Origin: Natronolimnohabitans innermongolicus JCM 12255
Lineage (GTDB): Archaea; Halobacteriota; Halobacteria; Halobacteriales; Natrialbaceae
Reading direction: 5' to 3'
DNA: 64,000 nt
Assembly: GCF_000337215.1 (NCBI RefSeq)
Contig: NZ_AOHZ01000014.1
Location: forward strand, 37,535 to 101,534
The notes beneath the pieces were generated by a model that was given only the letters and a program-made list of their open reading frames with translations, was not told where the DNA came from and ran no database searches. How positions within the stretch are numbered: position 1 is the first letter of the stretch; each line of letters opens with the position of its first letter. The position numbers and the translations under genes are program-made. Below, piece by piece: positions 9,132 through 18,545 of this stretch.

Positions 9132-10868
9132 TCAGTCCGGTCGCTCCCCGTCGTCGACGACCGCCGAGGGATCGCGTCGGTAGGTCGCGACCGCGCTCTT
9201 CCAGATCACGTACGCCTGGACCCCGAGAAAGACCAGCCAGAGGAGATAACCGCCGGGCGCACTGCCGACCACGCCGATCTCCGTTCGGAACGCCGTGAGG
9301 CCGAAATCGTGCTCGAGGGTCAGTCCCAGCAGGAGGACGCTGAGATAGCCAAAGAAGCTAGATGCCCACCACATGGCGACGACCCGTATCCAGCCCGGCG
9401 AGACGTGATCGGGGAGCCGCAGGCTGTTGATCAGCAAGATCAGGGCCGTGTACGGCCACATCATCAGCCCGGACATCGCAGCGCCAACGACGAGCAGTCC
9501 GAACGGGTTCTCGACCGGAATCGGCAACGCGAGGATCGCGATCCCCCACAGCACGAAAACAGTGAGCAGCCCCCAGAAGATTCGCGAGAGGTTCCAGCCG
9601 GCCTCCCGGCCGTAGGCCTCGTAGATGACGTCGGCGCTGTTACGGACGAACGATTCGATGATCGCATACTGTGTCGTAAAGAGGGCGACGAAGAGGACGA
9701 GATAGACGAGCACGCCGCCGAGCACGCTCAACTGGGGGACAATCTCGTAGAGCCACATGCTCACCGCGTCGCGGTCGGTGCCCGCAGCGTACTGTGCTGC
9801 GATCGCCATCATCGCGGTCGAGACCGCAAGGAGCCCGACGACGAACGTCAGGAAATGCTCGAGTCGTGCGACCCGCCACCAGGCCGTCCACCGCTTTCGG
9901 TTCCGCTCCGTCGGTCGTGGGAAAAAGCCGTCACGCTGGACCGGTTCTGGCTCGTCGCCGATGAGAGGGTTTTTGACCCGCCCCTGGTATTTCCCCATTC
10001 CGTATCCCTTCTCGCGCACCCAGAGACTCTGTGAGAGGTTGAGATAGCCCCCAGCCCCGGCGAACGCGACCCCGCCGAGGAACGCGGCGATCTCGGTTTC
10101 GGGTGGAAGGCTTCCGAAGCTCACTGCACCGCCGGGAACCGACCCGAGTTCGGGGAATGCGCCGGCTACGAGAAAGAGGACGAGCGCGAGGACGGACGTC
10201 AACGCGACGAGAGCGAGCTGTATCCGTTCGACGATGTTGTACATGAGCGGCGTCAGCTGGTAGGTGAGCCAGACGACGATCATCAGGACGATCCCGAACG
10301 CCCGCCAGCCGGGGAGTTCGTATCTGCCGACGGTGAGGTCGTATCCGCCGATCCCGATACCGCTTGCGCCGACCTCGGCAGCACTCGCCGCCCACCCCGG
10401 CCAGCCGAGGCTGACGAGACCAAGCCCCAGGAACACGAGCGGCCAGACGGGGTGGACGCGATCGAATGCGCGAAAGACGCTCTCGCCGGTGAGCAACGTC
10501 CAGCGCTGAATCTCCGTGTTGATCACGAACTGCGTGAGGACGCCGATCCAGAACGCCCAGTACAGCGCCCAGCCGTACTGAGCGATCAGACCGGGCCAGA
10601 ACAGCGTCTCCCCGCTCCCGAGCGAGGCACCGAGCATGATCGCACTCGGCCCGACGAGGTGTCCGACTCTCGGCACCTTCGGGAGATCGAGCAGGCGAAA
10701 GCGTCCGCCGGTCCCTCGCTCCGGCGCGGTCTCGTCTTCGGGCGCGACCTCGAGGTTGTCGTAGGCGACGGGGACGTACGTCGAGGCGCGGTACCCCGTG
10801 GCGTCCTCGTCGTCGACGTAGACGTCGTCGTCATCGGCGTCGGCGGTCCGGGCCGATCGGTCAGTCAC
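9132..10868 (-). CDS. Nramp-superfamily-like transporter lacking the metal motif
   Basis: A 578-residue membrane protein: acidic N-tail of about 70 residues, then eleven or so membrane helices. The first helix reads GPSAIMLGASLGSGETLFWP, the position where metal-ion Nramp carriers have DPGN; here GSGE replaces it, as in divergent Nramp relatives of unknown substrate. The helix-6 equivalent is GGVAFAGAGGYLNLSQS. The start is GTG at 10868. The substrate is unlikely to be Mn2+ or Fe2+. Its place between lutC and the lctP regulator suggests organic-acid or nutrient uptake, but this is inference. Confidence 0.7.
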   Translation of the reverse strand: MTDRSARTADADDDDVYVDDEDATGYRASTYVPVAYDNLEVAPEDETAPERGTGGRFRLLDLPKVPRVGHLVGPSAIMLGASLGSGETLFWPGLIAQYGWALYWAFWIGVLTQFVINTEIQRWTLLTGESVFRAFDRVHPVWPLVFLGLGLVSLGWPGWAASAAEVGASGIGIGGYDLTVGRYELPGWRAFGIVLMIVVWLTYQLTPLMYNIVERIQLALVALTSVLALVLFLVAGAFPELGSVPGGAVSFGSLPPETEIAAFLGGVAFAGAGGYLNLSQSLWVREKGYGMGKYQGRVKNPLIGDEPEPVQRDGFFPRPTERNRKRWTAWWRVARLEHFLTFVVGLLAVSTAMMAIAAQYAAGTDRDAVSMWLYEIVPQLSVLGGVLVYLVLFVALFTTQYAIIESFVRNSADVIYEAYGREAGWNLSRIFWGLLTVFVLWGIAILALPIPVENPFGLLVVGAAMSGLMMWPYTALILLINSLRLPDHVSPGWIRVVAMWWASSFFGYLSVLLLGLTLEHDFGLTAFRTEIGVVGSAPGGYLLWLVFLGVQAYVIWKSAVATYRRDPSAVVDDGERPD

Positions 10869-11066
10869 GGGTGGACACCTCCGTCGATAGCCCGTCAGCG
10901 GCCGGACATCCCGAACCGATCCCGGCCCGTCGACGACGTCGGTTCACGCCACGAACCTGGCGTACCATCGTAGTAAACGTATTGTTCGCGAGCGGTCGTC
11001 CATCGACAGCCGCCAGACGATCGAACCCTCGAGGATTCGGTCCGATATATCGGGCACGGAACGCCA

Positions 11067-11630
11067 TTAGCCGCCGAGGTAGTGCCAGATGTGGCCCCGT
11101 TCCTGGGGTGGATCGACGCCGGGAAGTTCTCGCAGCGCGGGCTGGATCGCGTTCCACCATCCTTCTGCCGTCTCGAACCCGGCCGGGTATTGGGGAAACA
11201 CGTCCTGCAGGAAGTCCGACTTCTTCGCACTGGGATTCTCCGTGAGATATTCGTAGGAGGCATGCAGTGCCTCTCGGCGGTCCTCGAGAGTCTCACCGGT
11301 ACCCGGTAACTCCACCTCGTTCATCGCAGACCGTACGGCCGTCGGAACGGAGTCGTCCCGACCGGATGGTTCGTGAGTGGGCGTCTCGAGTGGTTTCCAC
11401 CAGACACGTCCTCGAGCGCCGACTTTGCGCGTCTCGAGAACCCCGTCTTCGACGAGTTCGTTCAGTTTGTTGTGGGCCGTCCGACGCGAGCAGTCGAGCG
11501 CCTCCATCACGTCACCGGCGGTCAGCGGTCGTGCACGGTCCGTCCGCGATTCGAACACTTCGAGGGCGTCGCTCGCGGGAATCCGGTCGACGTACTGGCC
11601 GTTCTCGTTTCGTTCCCGATCGCGCGCCAT
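11067..11630 (-). CDS. Winged-helix transcription regulator of the lactate locus (predicted)
   Basis: A 187-residue protein. Residues 5-85 form a winged helix-turn-helix typical of haloarchaeal regulators: RNENGQYVDRIPASDALEVF, then AGDVMEALDCSRRTAHNKLNELVEDGVLETRKVGARGRVWWKP. The C-terminal half is helical (EALHASYEYLTENPSAKKSDFL) and may sense a ligand. The start ATG at 11630 follows a TATA-like box at about 11656-11664 on this strand. It is divergent from lctP across a 394-base region with two palindromes, so it probably controls lctP and itself. Confidence 0.72.
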   Translation of the reverse strand: MARDRERNENGQYVDRIPASDALEVFESRTDRARPLTAGDVMEALDCSRRTAHNKLNELVEDGVLETRKVGARGRVWWKPLETPTHEPSGRDDSVPTAVRSAMNEVELPGTGETLEDRREALHASYEYLTENPSAKKSDFLQDVFPQYPAGFETAEGWWNAIQPALRELPGVDPPQERGHIWHYLGG

Positions 11631-11655
11631 ACTCGAGACACCTCGTCGGGGACCG

Positions 11656-11664
11656 CATAAACCT
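11656..11664 (-). promoter_or_regulatory. TATA box of the winged-helix regulator
   Basis: On the minus strand the sequence reads GGTTTATGC about 26-34 bases before the ATG at 11630, a spacing that gives a nearly leaderless message. Confidence 0.5.
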
Positions 11665-11706
11665 TTACACACAACTGTGGCGACTGATTCAGACAACTGA
11701 ATTGGC

Positions 11707-11726
11707 CGATACACACGTATGTATCG
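11707..11726. promoter_or_regulatory. 20-bp palindrome, candidate operator
   Basis: CGATACACACGTATGTATCG is an inverted repeat with one mismatched pair, about 40 bases upstream of the regulator's TATA box, in the divergent region between the regulator and lctP. Confidence 0.45.
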
Positions 11727-11821
11727 TCGCTGTGACCGTCACGGCGTCGGACGGTAATACCGTGTAGAGCGTCTCAAACAGAATATTTGCCGTTACATAC
11801 AACTACACTGGACTCTCGTTT

Positions 11822-11837
11822 CGATCGGTACCGATCG
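11822..11837. promoter_or_regulatory. Perfect 16-bp palindrome, candidate operator
   Basis: CGATCGGTACCGATCG is self-complementary. It lies midway in the divergent region, about 140 bases upstream of the lctP TATA box. Palindromes rich in CGATCG arise easily in such DNA, so the case is weaker than for the site at 11707. Confidence 0.35.
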
Positions 11838-11972
11838 GCAAAACCGTCGTGACAGCCGCGGACACCGCCGCTACCGGTCTACAGCCGTTTTATACAGTCC
11901 TTTCGACGTGAAAAGTGAGAATAACGCGTCAACGACCGTTACAGACGCCGTTCCGAACTCGCCTGTTCGATA

Positions 11973-11981
11973 GTTATATAT
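11973..11981 (+). promoter_or_regulatory. TATA box of lctP
   Basis: GTTATATAT lies 45-50 bases upstream of the first ATG (12025). It is the strongest TATA match in the region and would place the transcript start near 12000-12005. Confidence 0.6.
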
Positions 11982-12024
11982 GATGGATATCCTCATCCTC
12001 TGACGATGCCAGACCGAATTCACG

Positions 12025-13839
12025 ATGAAACGAAGCGTGGTATCGCAACACTCTGGACGAATGCCGGTGATGGCGGTGCTTAGCAGTGCAGTGCTGGCGC
12101 TTTTACCGCTCGTCGTCGTCGCCGTTCTGTTGGTCGGATTTCTGTGGCCGGCCGAGCGAGCGATGCCGGTCGCGTGGCTCGTCGCGGCGGTCGTCGGCTT
12201 TGCGATCTGGGACATGCCAGTCGAGTGGATCGCCGCCGCGAGTATCCGTGGCGGACTGGCCGCACTCGAGATCCTCTGGATCGTCTTCGGTGCGCTCGTG
12301 TTGTTGTACACGCTGATGCGCTCCGGAGCGGTCGATACGATCAACGATGCGTTTGCCTCGATCAGTGAGGATCGACGCGTCCAGGTCGTGTTGCTCGGGT
12401 TCTTTCTCGCGACCTTCATCGAGGGCGTCGCCGGCTTCGGGACGCCCGCAGCCGTCGTCGCACCGCTGTTGCTCGCACTCGGCTTCCCGGCGCTTGCCGC
12501 AGTCGTCGCGGCACTCGTCGGTCACGCCGTCGCGACGGTGTTCGGAGCGGTCGGAACGCCGATCATCGTCGGCTACGAGCAACCGCTCGGGAGCGTCGAG
12601 CCGACGATAGCCACCGAAGGGATGTCGGTCGCGAGCTATTCGGCCTCGGCGGCCGGCTGGGCTGCCGTGTTCAACGGTATCCTCGGCGTGTTGATGCCGC
12701 TTTTCGCCGTCGGAATGGTCGTCTACTTCTTCGGCGACCCAGACGAGCGGTCGCTGGCCCCGCTTCGAGGTGTGGTTCCGCTCTGTCTGGTCTCCGGCGT
12801 CTCGTTTGCCGTCCCGTACGCACTGACGGCGTGGTTCATCGGTCCCGAGCTTCCGTCGCTGCTCGCCGCGATGGTCGGTGGCGCCGTCGTCGTCGGCCTG
12901 CTCAGGGCCGGCTACCTCGAGCCCGACGACACCTGGGAGTTCCCACCCCGCGACGAGTGGCCCGACCACTGGGTCGGGACCATCGAACCGGGCGGTGATG
13001 GGACGGGCGCTGCGACCGGTAGCGAGCACTCGATGTCGTTGCTGCGTGCGTGGTCGCCGTACCTGATCCTCGTCGTGTTGCTGATCGGTACCCGGGTTAT
13101 CGAAGCGGTCGCCGAGCGACTAGAGGGAGATCCCGTCGTGTCGATCGAAACCGGCCTCGGTACCTTCTCGATCGGTCCGGTCCTCGAGTGGTCAGCGATT
13201 CTCGGGACCGAACTGGGCGGCGCGATCAGCTGGGCGTACGTCCCCGGCACCTGGCTCGTGGTCAGCGCGCTGATCGCCGTTCCGCTGTTTCGGATGGACG
13301 CCGACGAGGTCGTCGGCGCATGGCGTGACGCCGGCAGCAAAATCGTCTCGCCGCTGATCGCGCTCGTGTTCGTCATCGCGATGGTCGAGATCATGCTCGA
13401 GACCGACGCCCACGTCGAAGCTGACGTCGTGGCGGCCGCCTCGGTCCCTGACGGGAGCATGATCGTCGTGCTCGCGGAAGCGACCGCGACGGTGATCGGG
13501 CCCGCATACCCGATGATCGCCCCGGCTGTCGGCGCGCTCGGTGCCTTCATCGCCGGTTCGATTACGGTCAGTAACATTACCTTCAGCGCGTTCCAGTTCG
13601 AAGTCGCCCAGACACTCGACATGCCGACGCAGATCCTGGTCGGTGCCCAGTCTATCGGTGGCGCGATCGGGAACGTCATCGCGATCCACAACGTGATCGC
13701 CGCACTCGCGACGGTCGGCCTCGTTGGGAAGACCGGACGCGTCGTCCGGCTCAATCTTATCCCTGTCGCGTACTATCTGCTCGTGGGCGGTATTCTAACG
13801 ACAATCGCCGTCTACGTGCTGTTTCCGACGATCTTCTAA
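12025..13839 (+). CDS. lctP: L-lactate permease
   Basis: A 604-residue LctP-family transporter with about 13 membrane helices. Family marks are [58 protein letters not shown] and the C-terminal [19 protein letters not shown]. It takes up L-lactate, D-lactate or glycolate with protons. ATGs at 12061 and 12070 are also possible starts and would remove a charged 12-15 residue N-tail. It is expressed from its own promoter and followed 60 bases later by the FAD/Fe-S dehydrogenase, so uptake and oxidation are linked. Confidence 0.92.
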   Translation: MKRSVVSQHSGRMPVMAVLSSAVLALLPLVVVAVLLVGFLWPAERAMPVAWLVAAVVGFAIWDMPVEWIAAASIRGGLAALEILWIVFGALVLLYTLMRSGAVDTINDAFASISEDRRVQVVLLGFFLATFIEGVAGFGTPAAVVAPLLLALGFPALAAVVAALVGHAVATVFGAVGTPIIVGYEQPLGSVEPTIATEGMSVASYSASAAGWAAVFNGILGVLMPLFAVGMVVYFFGDPDERSLAPLRGVVPLCLVSGVSFAVPYALTAWFIGPELPSLLAAMVGGAVVVGLLRAGYLEPDDTWEFPPRDEWPDHWVGTIEPGGDGTGAATGSEHSMSLLRAWSPYLILVVLLIGTRVIEAVAERLEGDPVVSIETGLGTFSIGPVLEWSAILGTELGGAISWAYVPGTWLVVSALIAVPLFRMDADEVVGAWRDAGSKIVSPLIALVFVIAMVEIMLETDAHVEADVVAAASVPDGSMIVVLAEATATVIGPAYPMIAPAVGALGAFIAGSITVSNITFSAFQFEVAQTLDMPTQILVGAQSIGGAIGNVIAIHNVIAALATVGLVGKTGRVVRLNLIPVAYYLLVGGILTTIAVYVLFPTIF

Positions 13840-13899
13840 GCATCGACCACTGACCGTCTATCAGTTAGCCACCCAAACGTTCCCCCCTCATCGAATCCA

Positions 13900-16800
13900 A
13901 TGACGATCACACCACCCACCGAACGTGACCCAGCCAACGATCCGAACGCCAACTACGATTACCGAAGCGACGACGTCGAACGACCCGACCTCGTCGCCGA
14001 CCTCGAGCGGCGAGTCGAAGGTGACGTTCGCTTCGACTCCTACTCCCGACAGCTGTACGCGACCGACGCGAGTATCTACGAGGTGACGCCGATCGGCGTC
14101 GTCTTCCCGCGATCGACCGCCGACGTCGCTCGCGTCGTCTCCTACTGTGCTGACAACGAGATTCCCGTCCTCCCGCGGGGCGGCGGCACCAGCCTCGCCG
14201 GCCAGACGGTCAACGAGGCCGTCGTTCTCGATTTCACGACGTACATGGACGACGTCGTAGAGATCGACCCCGACGAGCGACTGGCGACCACCCAGCCGGG
14301 GATCTACCTCGAGTCGCTCAACGAGGAACTCGAGCCCCACGACCTGAAGTTCGCACCTGACCCGGCGTGGGGCGACAAGAGCGCGCTCGGCGGCGCGATC
14401 GGGAACAACTCGACGGGCGCACACTCCCTGCAGTACGGCAAGACCGACGCCTACGTCGAGGAGGTCGAGGTCGTCCTCGCGGACGGCACTGTCACGACCT
14501 TCGGCGAGGTCACCATCGAAGAGGTTCCGGAACTCGCCGACGGTGACGACCTCGAGTCGGCGATCTACGCGGCAGTCGCCCGAATTCTCGAGGAGGAGGG
14601 CGAACTCATCGATGACGCCTATCCCGACCTGAAGCGAAACGTCTCCGGATACAATCTCGACTGGCTCGTCGAGGACGCCTATGGCGGCGAACGCGGTGTC
14701 GGCGAACCCGACGCCGAGGGTGGGACGATCAACCTCGCGAAACTCCTCTGTGGCAGCGAGGGAACCCTCGCGGTCGTCACCGAGGCGACCGTCTCGCTCG
14801 AGCCGATTCCCGAGGAAAAGAGCATGGCGTTGCTCGCCTACGACACGGTACTCGAGGCGATGGACGACGTCGAGCCGATCGTCGAACACGACCCGGCCGC
14901 AGTCGAAGTGCTCGACGACGTAATGATCGACCTCGCGCGGAACACACCCGAGTTCGCACCCGTGACAGAGATCCTTCCCGACGGAACGGCCGCGGTCTTG
15001 ATCGTCGAGTTCTACGCCGACGACGTCGCCGACGGCAAACGGAAGGTCGCAAATCTGCTCGCGGATCGCTGTCCGAGCGTCGATCCGGACGGCGAAGCCG
15101 ACGACGAAGACGAGCGGACGATCACGGAGACGGAGACGCTGGCGTTCGACGCCGTCGAGGCCTACGACGCCGACAGTCGCACGAAGATCTGGAAACTGCG
15201 TAAATCCGGCCTCCCGATCCTGCTCTCGCGGACGACCGACGAGAAACACGTCGCCTTCATCGAGGACACCGGTATCCCGCCGGAGAACCTCCGAGCGTTC
15301 GTCGCCGACTTCCAGGAGGTCCTCGAGGACCACGACACCTACGCCAGCTTCTACGCCCACGCCGGGCCGGGCGTCTTACACATCCGGCCGCTGGTGAACA
15401 CGAAGACCGACACGGGACTCGAGGAGATGGAATCGATCACCGACGCCGTCACCGACCTCGTCGTCGAATACGACGGCTCCGTCTCGGGCGAACACGGCGA
15501 CGGACGGGCCCGCACCCAGTGGAACCGGAAACTGTACGGCGAGGAGGTCTGGGAGATCTTCCAGGAGCTGAAGACGGCGTTCGACCCCGACTGGCTGCTC
15601 AACCCTGGCCAGGTCGTCTTCCGCGACGACGACCCGACCGACATGACCGAAAACCACCGCTTCGGCCCCGACTACGAGTTCGACGCCGGCTTCGAACCGG
15701 TCCTGGAGTGGGACAACGACCAGGGCTTTCAGGGAATGACCGAACTCTGTCACGGCTGTGGCGGCTGTCGTGGCGAACAGTCCACGACCGGCGGCGTGAT
15801 GTGTCCGACCTTCCGGGCCGAAGACGAGGAGATCCTCTCGACACGTGGTCGGGCGAACATGCTCCGGCAGGCGATGAGCGGCGACCTCGATCCCGACGAA
15901 CAGTTCGACGACGAGTTCGTCGAAGAGGTACTCGACCTCTGTATCGGCTGTAAGGGCTGTAAACACGACTGTCCGAGCGGGGTCGACATGGCCAAGCTCA
16001 AAGCCGAACTTACCTACGAACACCACAAGCGAAACGGCGTCTCGCTTCGCGATCGGTTCTTTACGAACTTCGAGACGATCGCGAAGGTCGGTTCCGCGAC
16101 TGCCCCAGTCTCGAACTGGGTGGCGAAGCTGCCCGGCAGCGGCGTCCTCACCGAGAAAGTACTCGGCATCTCCCGGGAGCGGGACCTCCCGACGTTCGAG
16201 CGCAACACGTTCGCGAAACGCGTCGCGGACCGTCGACCCGCGGTGGCGGCCCACGAGGCCGATCACAAGGTCGTCCTCGTGCCCGACATCTATACCAACC
16301 ACGAGTATCCCGAGGCCGGCGACGCAGCCCTCGAGGTGCTCGAGGCCGCCGGTGTCCACGTCGAGGTCGCCGACCCGCGAGACGTGGGCCGCCCGGCCTA
16401 CTCGAAAGGGCTGCTCGATCAGGCCGCCGAGGACGCGACGGAAACCGTCCACGAACTCCTGCCGTACGTCGAGGAGGGCTACGACGTGGTGTTGATCGAG
16501 CCCTCCGACGCCGTCATGGTGCAGTCGGACTACCTCGATCTGTTCGATCACCCGGAGGTCGAGGCAGTTGCCTCGAGCACCTACGGTGTCTGTGAGTATC
16601 TCGATCAGTTCGATCTCGACGCCGAGATCGCCTTCGATGCCCCCGACGAGCACCTCGCCTACCACGGCCACTGCCACCAGAAGGCCCACGCGAAAGACCA
16701 CCACGCCGTCGGCGTGCTCCGGCGTGCGGGCTATGCGGTCGATCCCCTCGACTCGACGTGCTGTGGGATGGCCGGCTCCTTCGGCTACGAGGTCGAACAC

Positions 16801-16980
16801 TACTCGATGAGCAAGGCGATCGGCGAGGTCCTCTACGAACAGGTCGACGACAGCGCGGCCGAGCGCGTCGTCGCCCCCGGCGCATCCTGTCGCACTCAAC
16901 TCGAGGACCGTCCCGGCGCGACCGAGGAACCCCCGACACCGATCGAGGTCGTCGCCGAGGCACTCGCCGAGCGACGATAG
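13900..16980 (+). CDS. FAD-linked D-lactate/glycolate dehydrogenase with Fe-S and CCG domains
   Basis: A 1026-residue fusion. Residues ~60-260 are a PCMH-type FAD-binding domain (LPRGGGTSLAGQTV, GGAIGNNSTGAHS); ~300-580 the FAD-oxidase C-terminal domain ending SGEHGDGRART. Two 4Fe-4S motifs follow (CHGCGGCRG about 617; CIGCKGCKHDCPSG about 680), then a GlpC/LutA-like part with HGHCHQK (about 924) and CCGMAGSFGYE (about 953). It likely oxidises D-lactate or glycolate and passes electrons to quinone at the membrane. As in the LutBA fusion, the first CCG repeat has lost its cysteines (PRDVGRPAYSKG). It sits directly behind lctP. Confidence 0.88.
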   Translation: MTITPPTERDPANDPNANYDYRSDDVERPDLVADLERRVEGDVRFDSYSRQLYATDASIYEVTPIGVVFPRSTADVARVVSYCADNEIPVLPRGGGTSLAGQTVNEAVVLDFTTYMDDVVEIDPDERLATTQPGIYLESLNEELEPHDLKFAPDPAWGDKSALGGAIGNNSTGAHSLQYGKTDAYVEEVEVVLADGTVTTFGEVTIEEVPELADGDDLESAIYAAVARILEEEGELIDDAYPDLKRNVSGYNLDWLVEDAYGGERGVGEPDAEGGTINLAKLLCGSEGTLAVVTEATVSLEPIPEEKSMALLAYDTVLEAMDDVEPIVEHDPAAVEVLDDVMIDLARNTPEFAPVTEILPDGTAAVLIVEFYADDVADGKRKVANLLADRCPSVDPDGEADDEDERTITETETLAFDAVEAYDADSRTKIWKLRKSGLPILLSRTTDEKHVAFIEDTGIPPENLRAFVADFQEVLEDHDTYASFYAHAGPGVLHIRPLVNTKTDTGLEEMESITDAVTDLVVEYDGSVSGEHGDGRARTQWNRKLYGEEVWEIFQELKTAFDPDWLLNPGQVVFRDDDPTDMTENHRFGPDYEFDAGFEPVLEWDNDQGFQGMTELCHGCGGCRGEQSTTGGVMCPTFRAEDEEILSTRGRANMLRQAMSGDLDPDEQFDDEFVEEVLDLCIGCKGCKHDCPSGVDMAKLKAELTYEHHKRNGVSLRDRFFTNFETIAKVGSATAPVSNWVAKLPGSGVLTEKVLGISRERDLPTFERNTFAKRVADRRPAVAAHEADHKVVLVPDIYTNHEYPEAGDAALEVLEAAGVHVEVADPRDVGRPAYSKGLLDQAAEDATETVHELLPYVEEGYDVVLIEPSDAVMVQSDYLDLFDHPEVEAVASSTYGVCEYLDQFDLDAEIAFDAPDEHLAYHGHCHQKAHAKDHHAVGVLRRAGYAVDPLDSTCCGMAGSFGYEVEHYSMSKAIGEVLYEQVDDSAAERVVAPGASCRTQLEDRPGATEEPPTPIEVVAEALAERR

Positions 16981-16990
16981 ACACGGTCGA

Positions 16991-17070
16991 TGCGGACTGC
17001 TGTACCGAGTTCCCGCCGATCGTCGCCCCCGTCCTGGCGATCGACGGGCAGTGACGACAGGAGACCGTAG
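16991..17070. repeat. Palindromic intergenic element, degenerate copy 2
   Basis: About 80 bp. The left end is GCGGACTGCTGTACCGAG; the reverse complement of the right end is CTACGGTCTCCTGTCGTCAC. The centre holds the inverted pair CGATCGTCG / TGGCGATCG. It resembles the better copies but is less symmetrical. It lies just behind the dehydrogenase stop. Confidence 0.45.
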
Positions 17071-17301
17071 AAACGAGGTCCCGGGTTCGGCGACGACGGC
17101 CGACAACGGCCGACGTGCGATCTCATCGACAGCTCGAGCGCTCGAGCGCCCTACTCGAGGTCCATCGACTCCTGGCGATCGGTCGTTCACTTCGCGATGT
17201 CTTTGATCGCGGGCTCCGCGAGCGTGATCTCGATGACCCGTGTCTCACTCGAGAGCGACACGCGACCGGTCGGAACGGGGCCGAGTGTTGCCCGCTGCGT
17301 C

Positions 17302-17386
17302 ATACGGGTTACTGTCCGGCAGGTCCGGCGCACCCGCGACCCGGGCGACGGTTGCGCCGGAACATTGGTACAGCAATCCGTCTCAG
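17302..17386. repeat. Palindromic intergenic element, copy 3
   Basis: An 85-bp element beginning ATACGGGTTACTGTCCGGC and ending GTACAGCAATCCGTCTCAG. The centre is CCGGCGCACCCGCGACCCGG then CGACGGTTGCGCCGG, an imperfect stem. The reverse complement of the element at 62190-62273 matches it over nearly its whole length. Its TCAG end holds the halorhodopsin stop codon. Confidence 0.7.
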
Positions 17387-18237
17387 TCGTCGCTCGGCGC
17401 CACGACGGCTTTCCGGGTCGAACCGTAGTTGGTACCAGCGGTGATCGACTCGGGTTCTTTGACGACGTAGAGGACGACCAGCCCAGTGACGATGTACTTC
17501 GTGACGATGTCGAGGACGCTGTAGCCCCACGAGGTGATCGCGACATCGAGCACGGCGATTCCTTCGACGCCGAGTCCCCACAGGATCGGATAGCCGAACC
17601 AGCCGATGACGGTGAGGAGTTTCAGCGTGTTGAACAGGTCGGCGGTCCCCGTCGTCTCGGCTTCGGCCGTCCAGTCGACCATGATGATGTAGACGATCAC
17701 GAGGAAGAACGTCGAACTGATGACGAACCACCACCAGCGCATGAAGACCGAGGAGGTGGTCAGCGCGGCGGCAAGGCCGGTCACGCACATCGCGATCGTG
17801 AACGCGCAGGTCGTCATGATTTTCGTCAGGTTCGACCCCGCGATCAACCCGAGCACGATGAGGATAAACGGCGTCGAGAACGTCCAGGTAAGGTACCGCC
17901 CCCACATGGTCAGGACCGCTTCGCCGGCTCGCGGGTGGCCCGCAGGCATCTCGATGAAACTTATCGTAAGCCCGGATGTGAGGGCCGTGTAGCTCGAAAT
18001 CGAGACGATCGAGATCAACATCGTCGCGACGAGGATGAGGTTGGCTCGTGGATCCGTTACGCCCCGCCCCATCGCGACGATAAACAGGATCGTCAACCCT
18101 GCGAGCGCGATGTTGGTCACGAACGACAGCGCGAGCAGCGTGTCGTCGAAGACGTACTCGAAGATCTCCGACTGCGTTTCTGGCGTCTGGAGGACGACCT
18201 GCCGGGAGGTCGCCGCCAGTATGTCAACGGAATGCAT
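17383..18237 (-). CDS. hop: Halorhodopsin, light-driven chloride pump
   Basis: A 284-residue seven-helix retinal protein. Helix C reads GRYLTWTFSTPF, giving Arg 114, Thr 117 and Ser 121 in place of the bacteriorhodopsin Asp-Asp pair, which marks a chloride rather than proton pump. Helix G carries SWGYSVLDIVTKY with Asp 243 and the retinal lysine Lys 247. Also conserved are CVTGLAAALTTSS, DLFNTLKLLTVIGWFGYP and LGVEGIAVL. It pumps Cl- inward under yellow-green light. It is alone and convergent with the lactate dehydrogenase; the stop falls in a palindromic element. Confidence 0.95.
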   Translation of the reverse strand: MHSVDILAATSRQVVLQTPETQSEIFEYVFDDTLLALSFVTNIALAGLTILFIVAMGRGVTDPRANLILVATMLISIVSISSYTALTSGLTISFIEMPAGHPRAGEAVLTMWGRYLTWTFSTPFILIVLGLIAGSNLTKIMTTCAFTIAMCVTGLAAALTTSSVFMRWWWFVISSTFFLVIVYIIMVDWTAEAETTGTADLFNTLKLLTVIGWFGYPILWGLGVEGIAVLDVAITSWGYSVLDIVTKYIVTGLVVLYVVKEPESITAGTNYGSTRKAVVAPSDD

Positions 18238-18545
18238 GTCTACAGTATGACGTTCGGTGGTAACCCGAAAGAGAACGGAGCCATACCAGTAAGGGGAAAT
18301 CGATGCTGGTCCCGGTAGTCGGTGTATTCGGCCGATAAAAAGAGTCTACAGCCCCTATGACGCCGATCGTTGCACGTTTTTTGCGGTTTCTCGCCGGTGA
18401 TGGGGAGGGCTCGAGCCGGAGCGTAGCGAGTGGGCGATCAGGTCCCGTCGGGTGGCCCGCATCAGCGACGCGACCGCTCGCCGGTCGCCGGTCGCTTCGG
18501 GTCCGTCCCGTTACGTTTTACCCCCACGGGCTCGAATCGCCTCCA
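18238..18545. other. Divergent intergenic region between hop and gatB
   Basis: 308 bases without a credible gene. A T6 run occurs near 18376. CGTTTTAC about 30 bases upstream of the gatB ATG is its likely TATA-type box. No convincing Bat-type upstream activating site could be identified by eye for hop. Confidence 0.4.

Noticed and set aside
13888..15360. 490-codon minus-strand frame inside the FAD/Fe-S dehydrogenase
   Set aside because: Antisense shadow; no motif, and the + strand protein is fully explained by known domains.
18357..18545. N-terminal extension of GatB from the ATG at 18357
   Set aside because: GatB homology begins at 18546, and the extension lies over the likely promoter.
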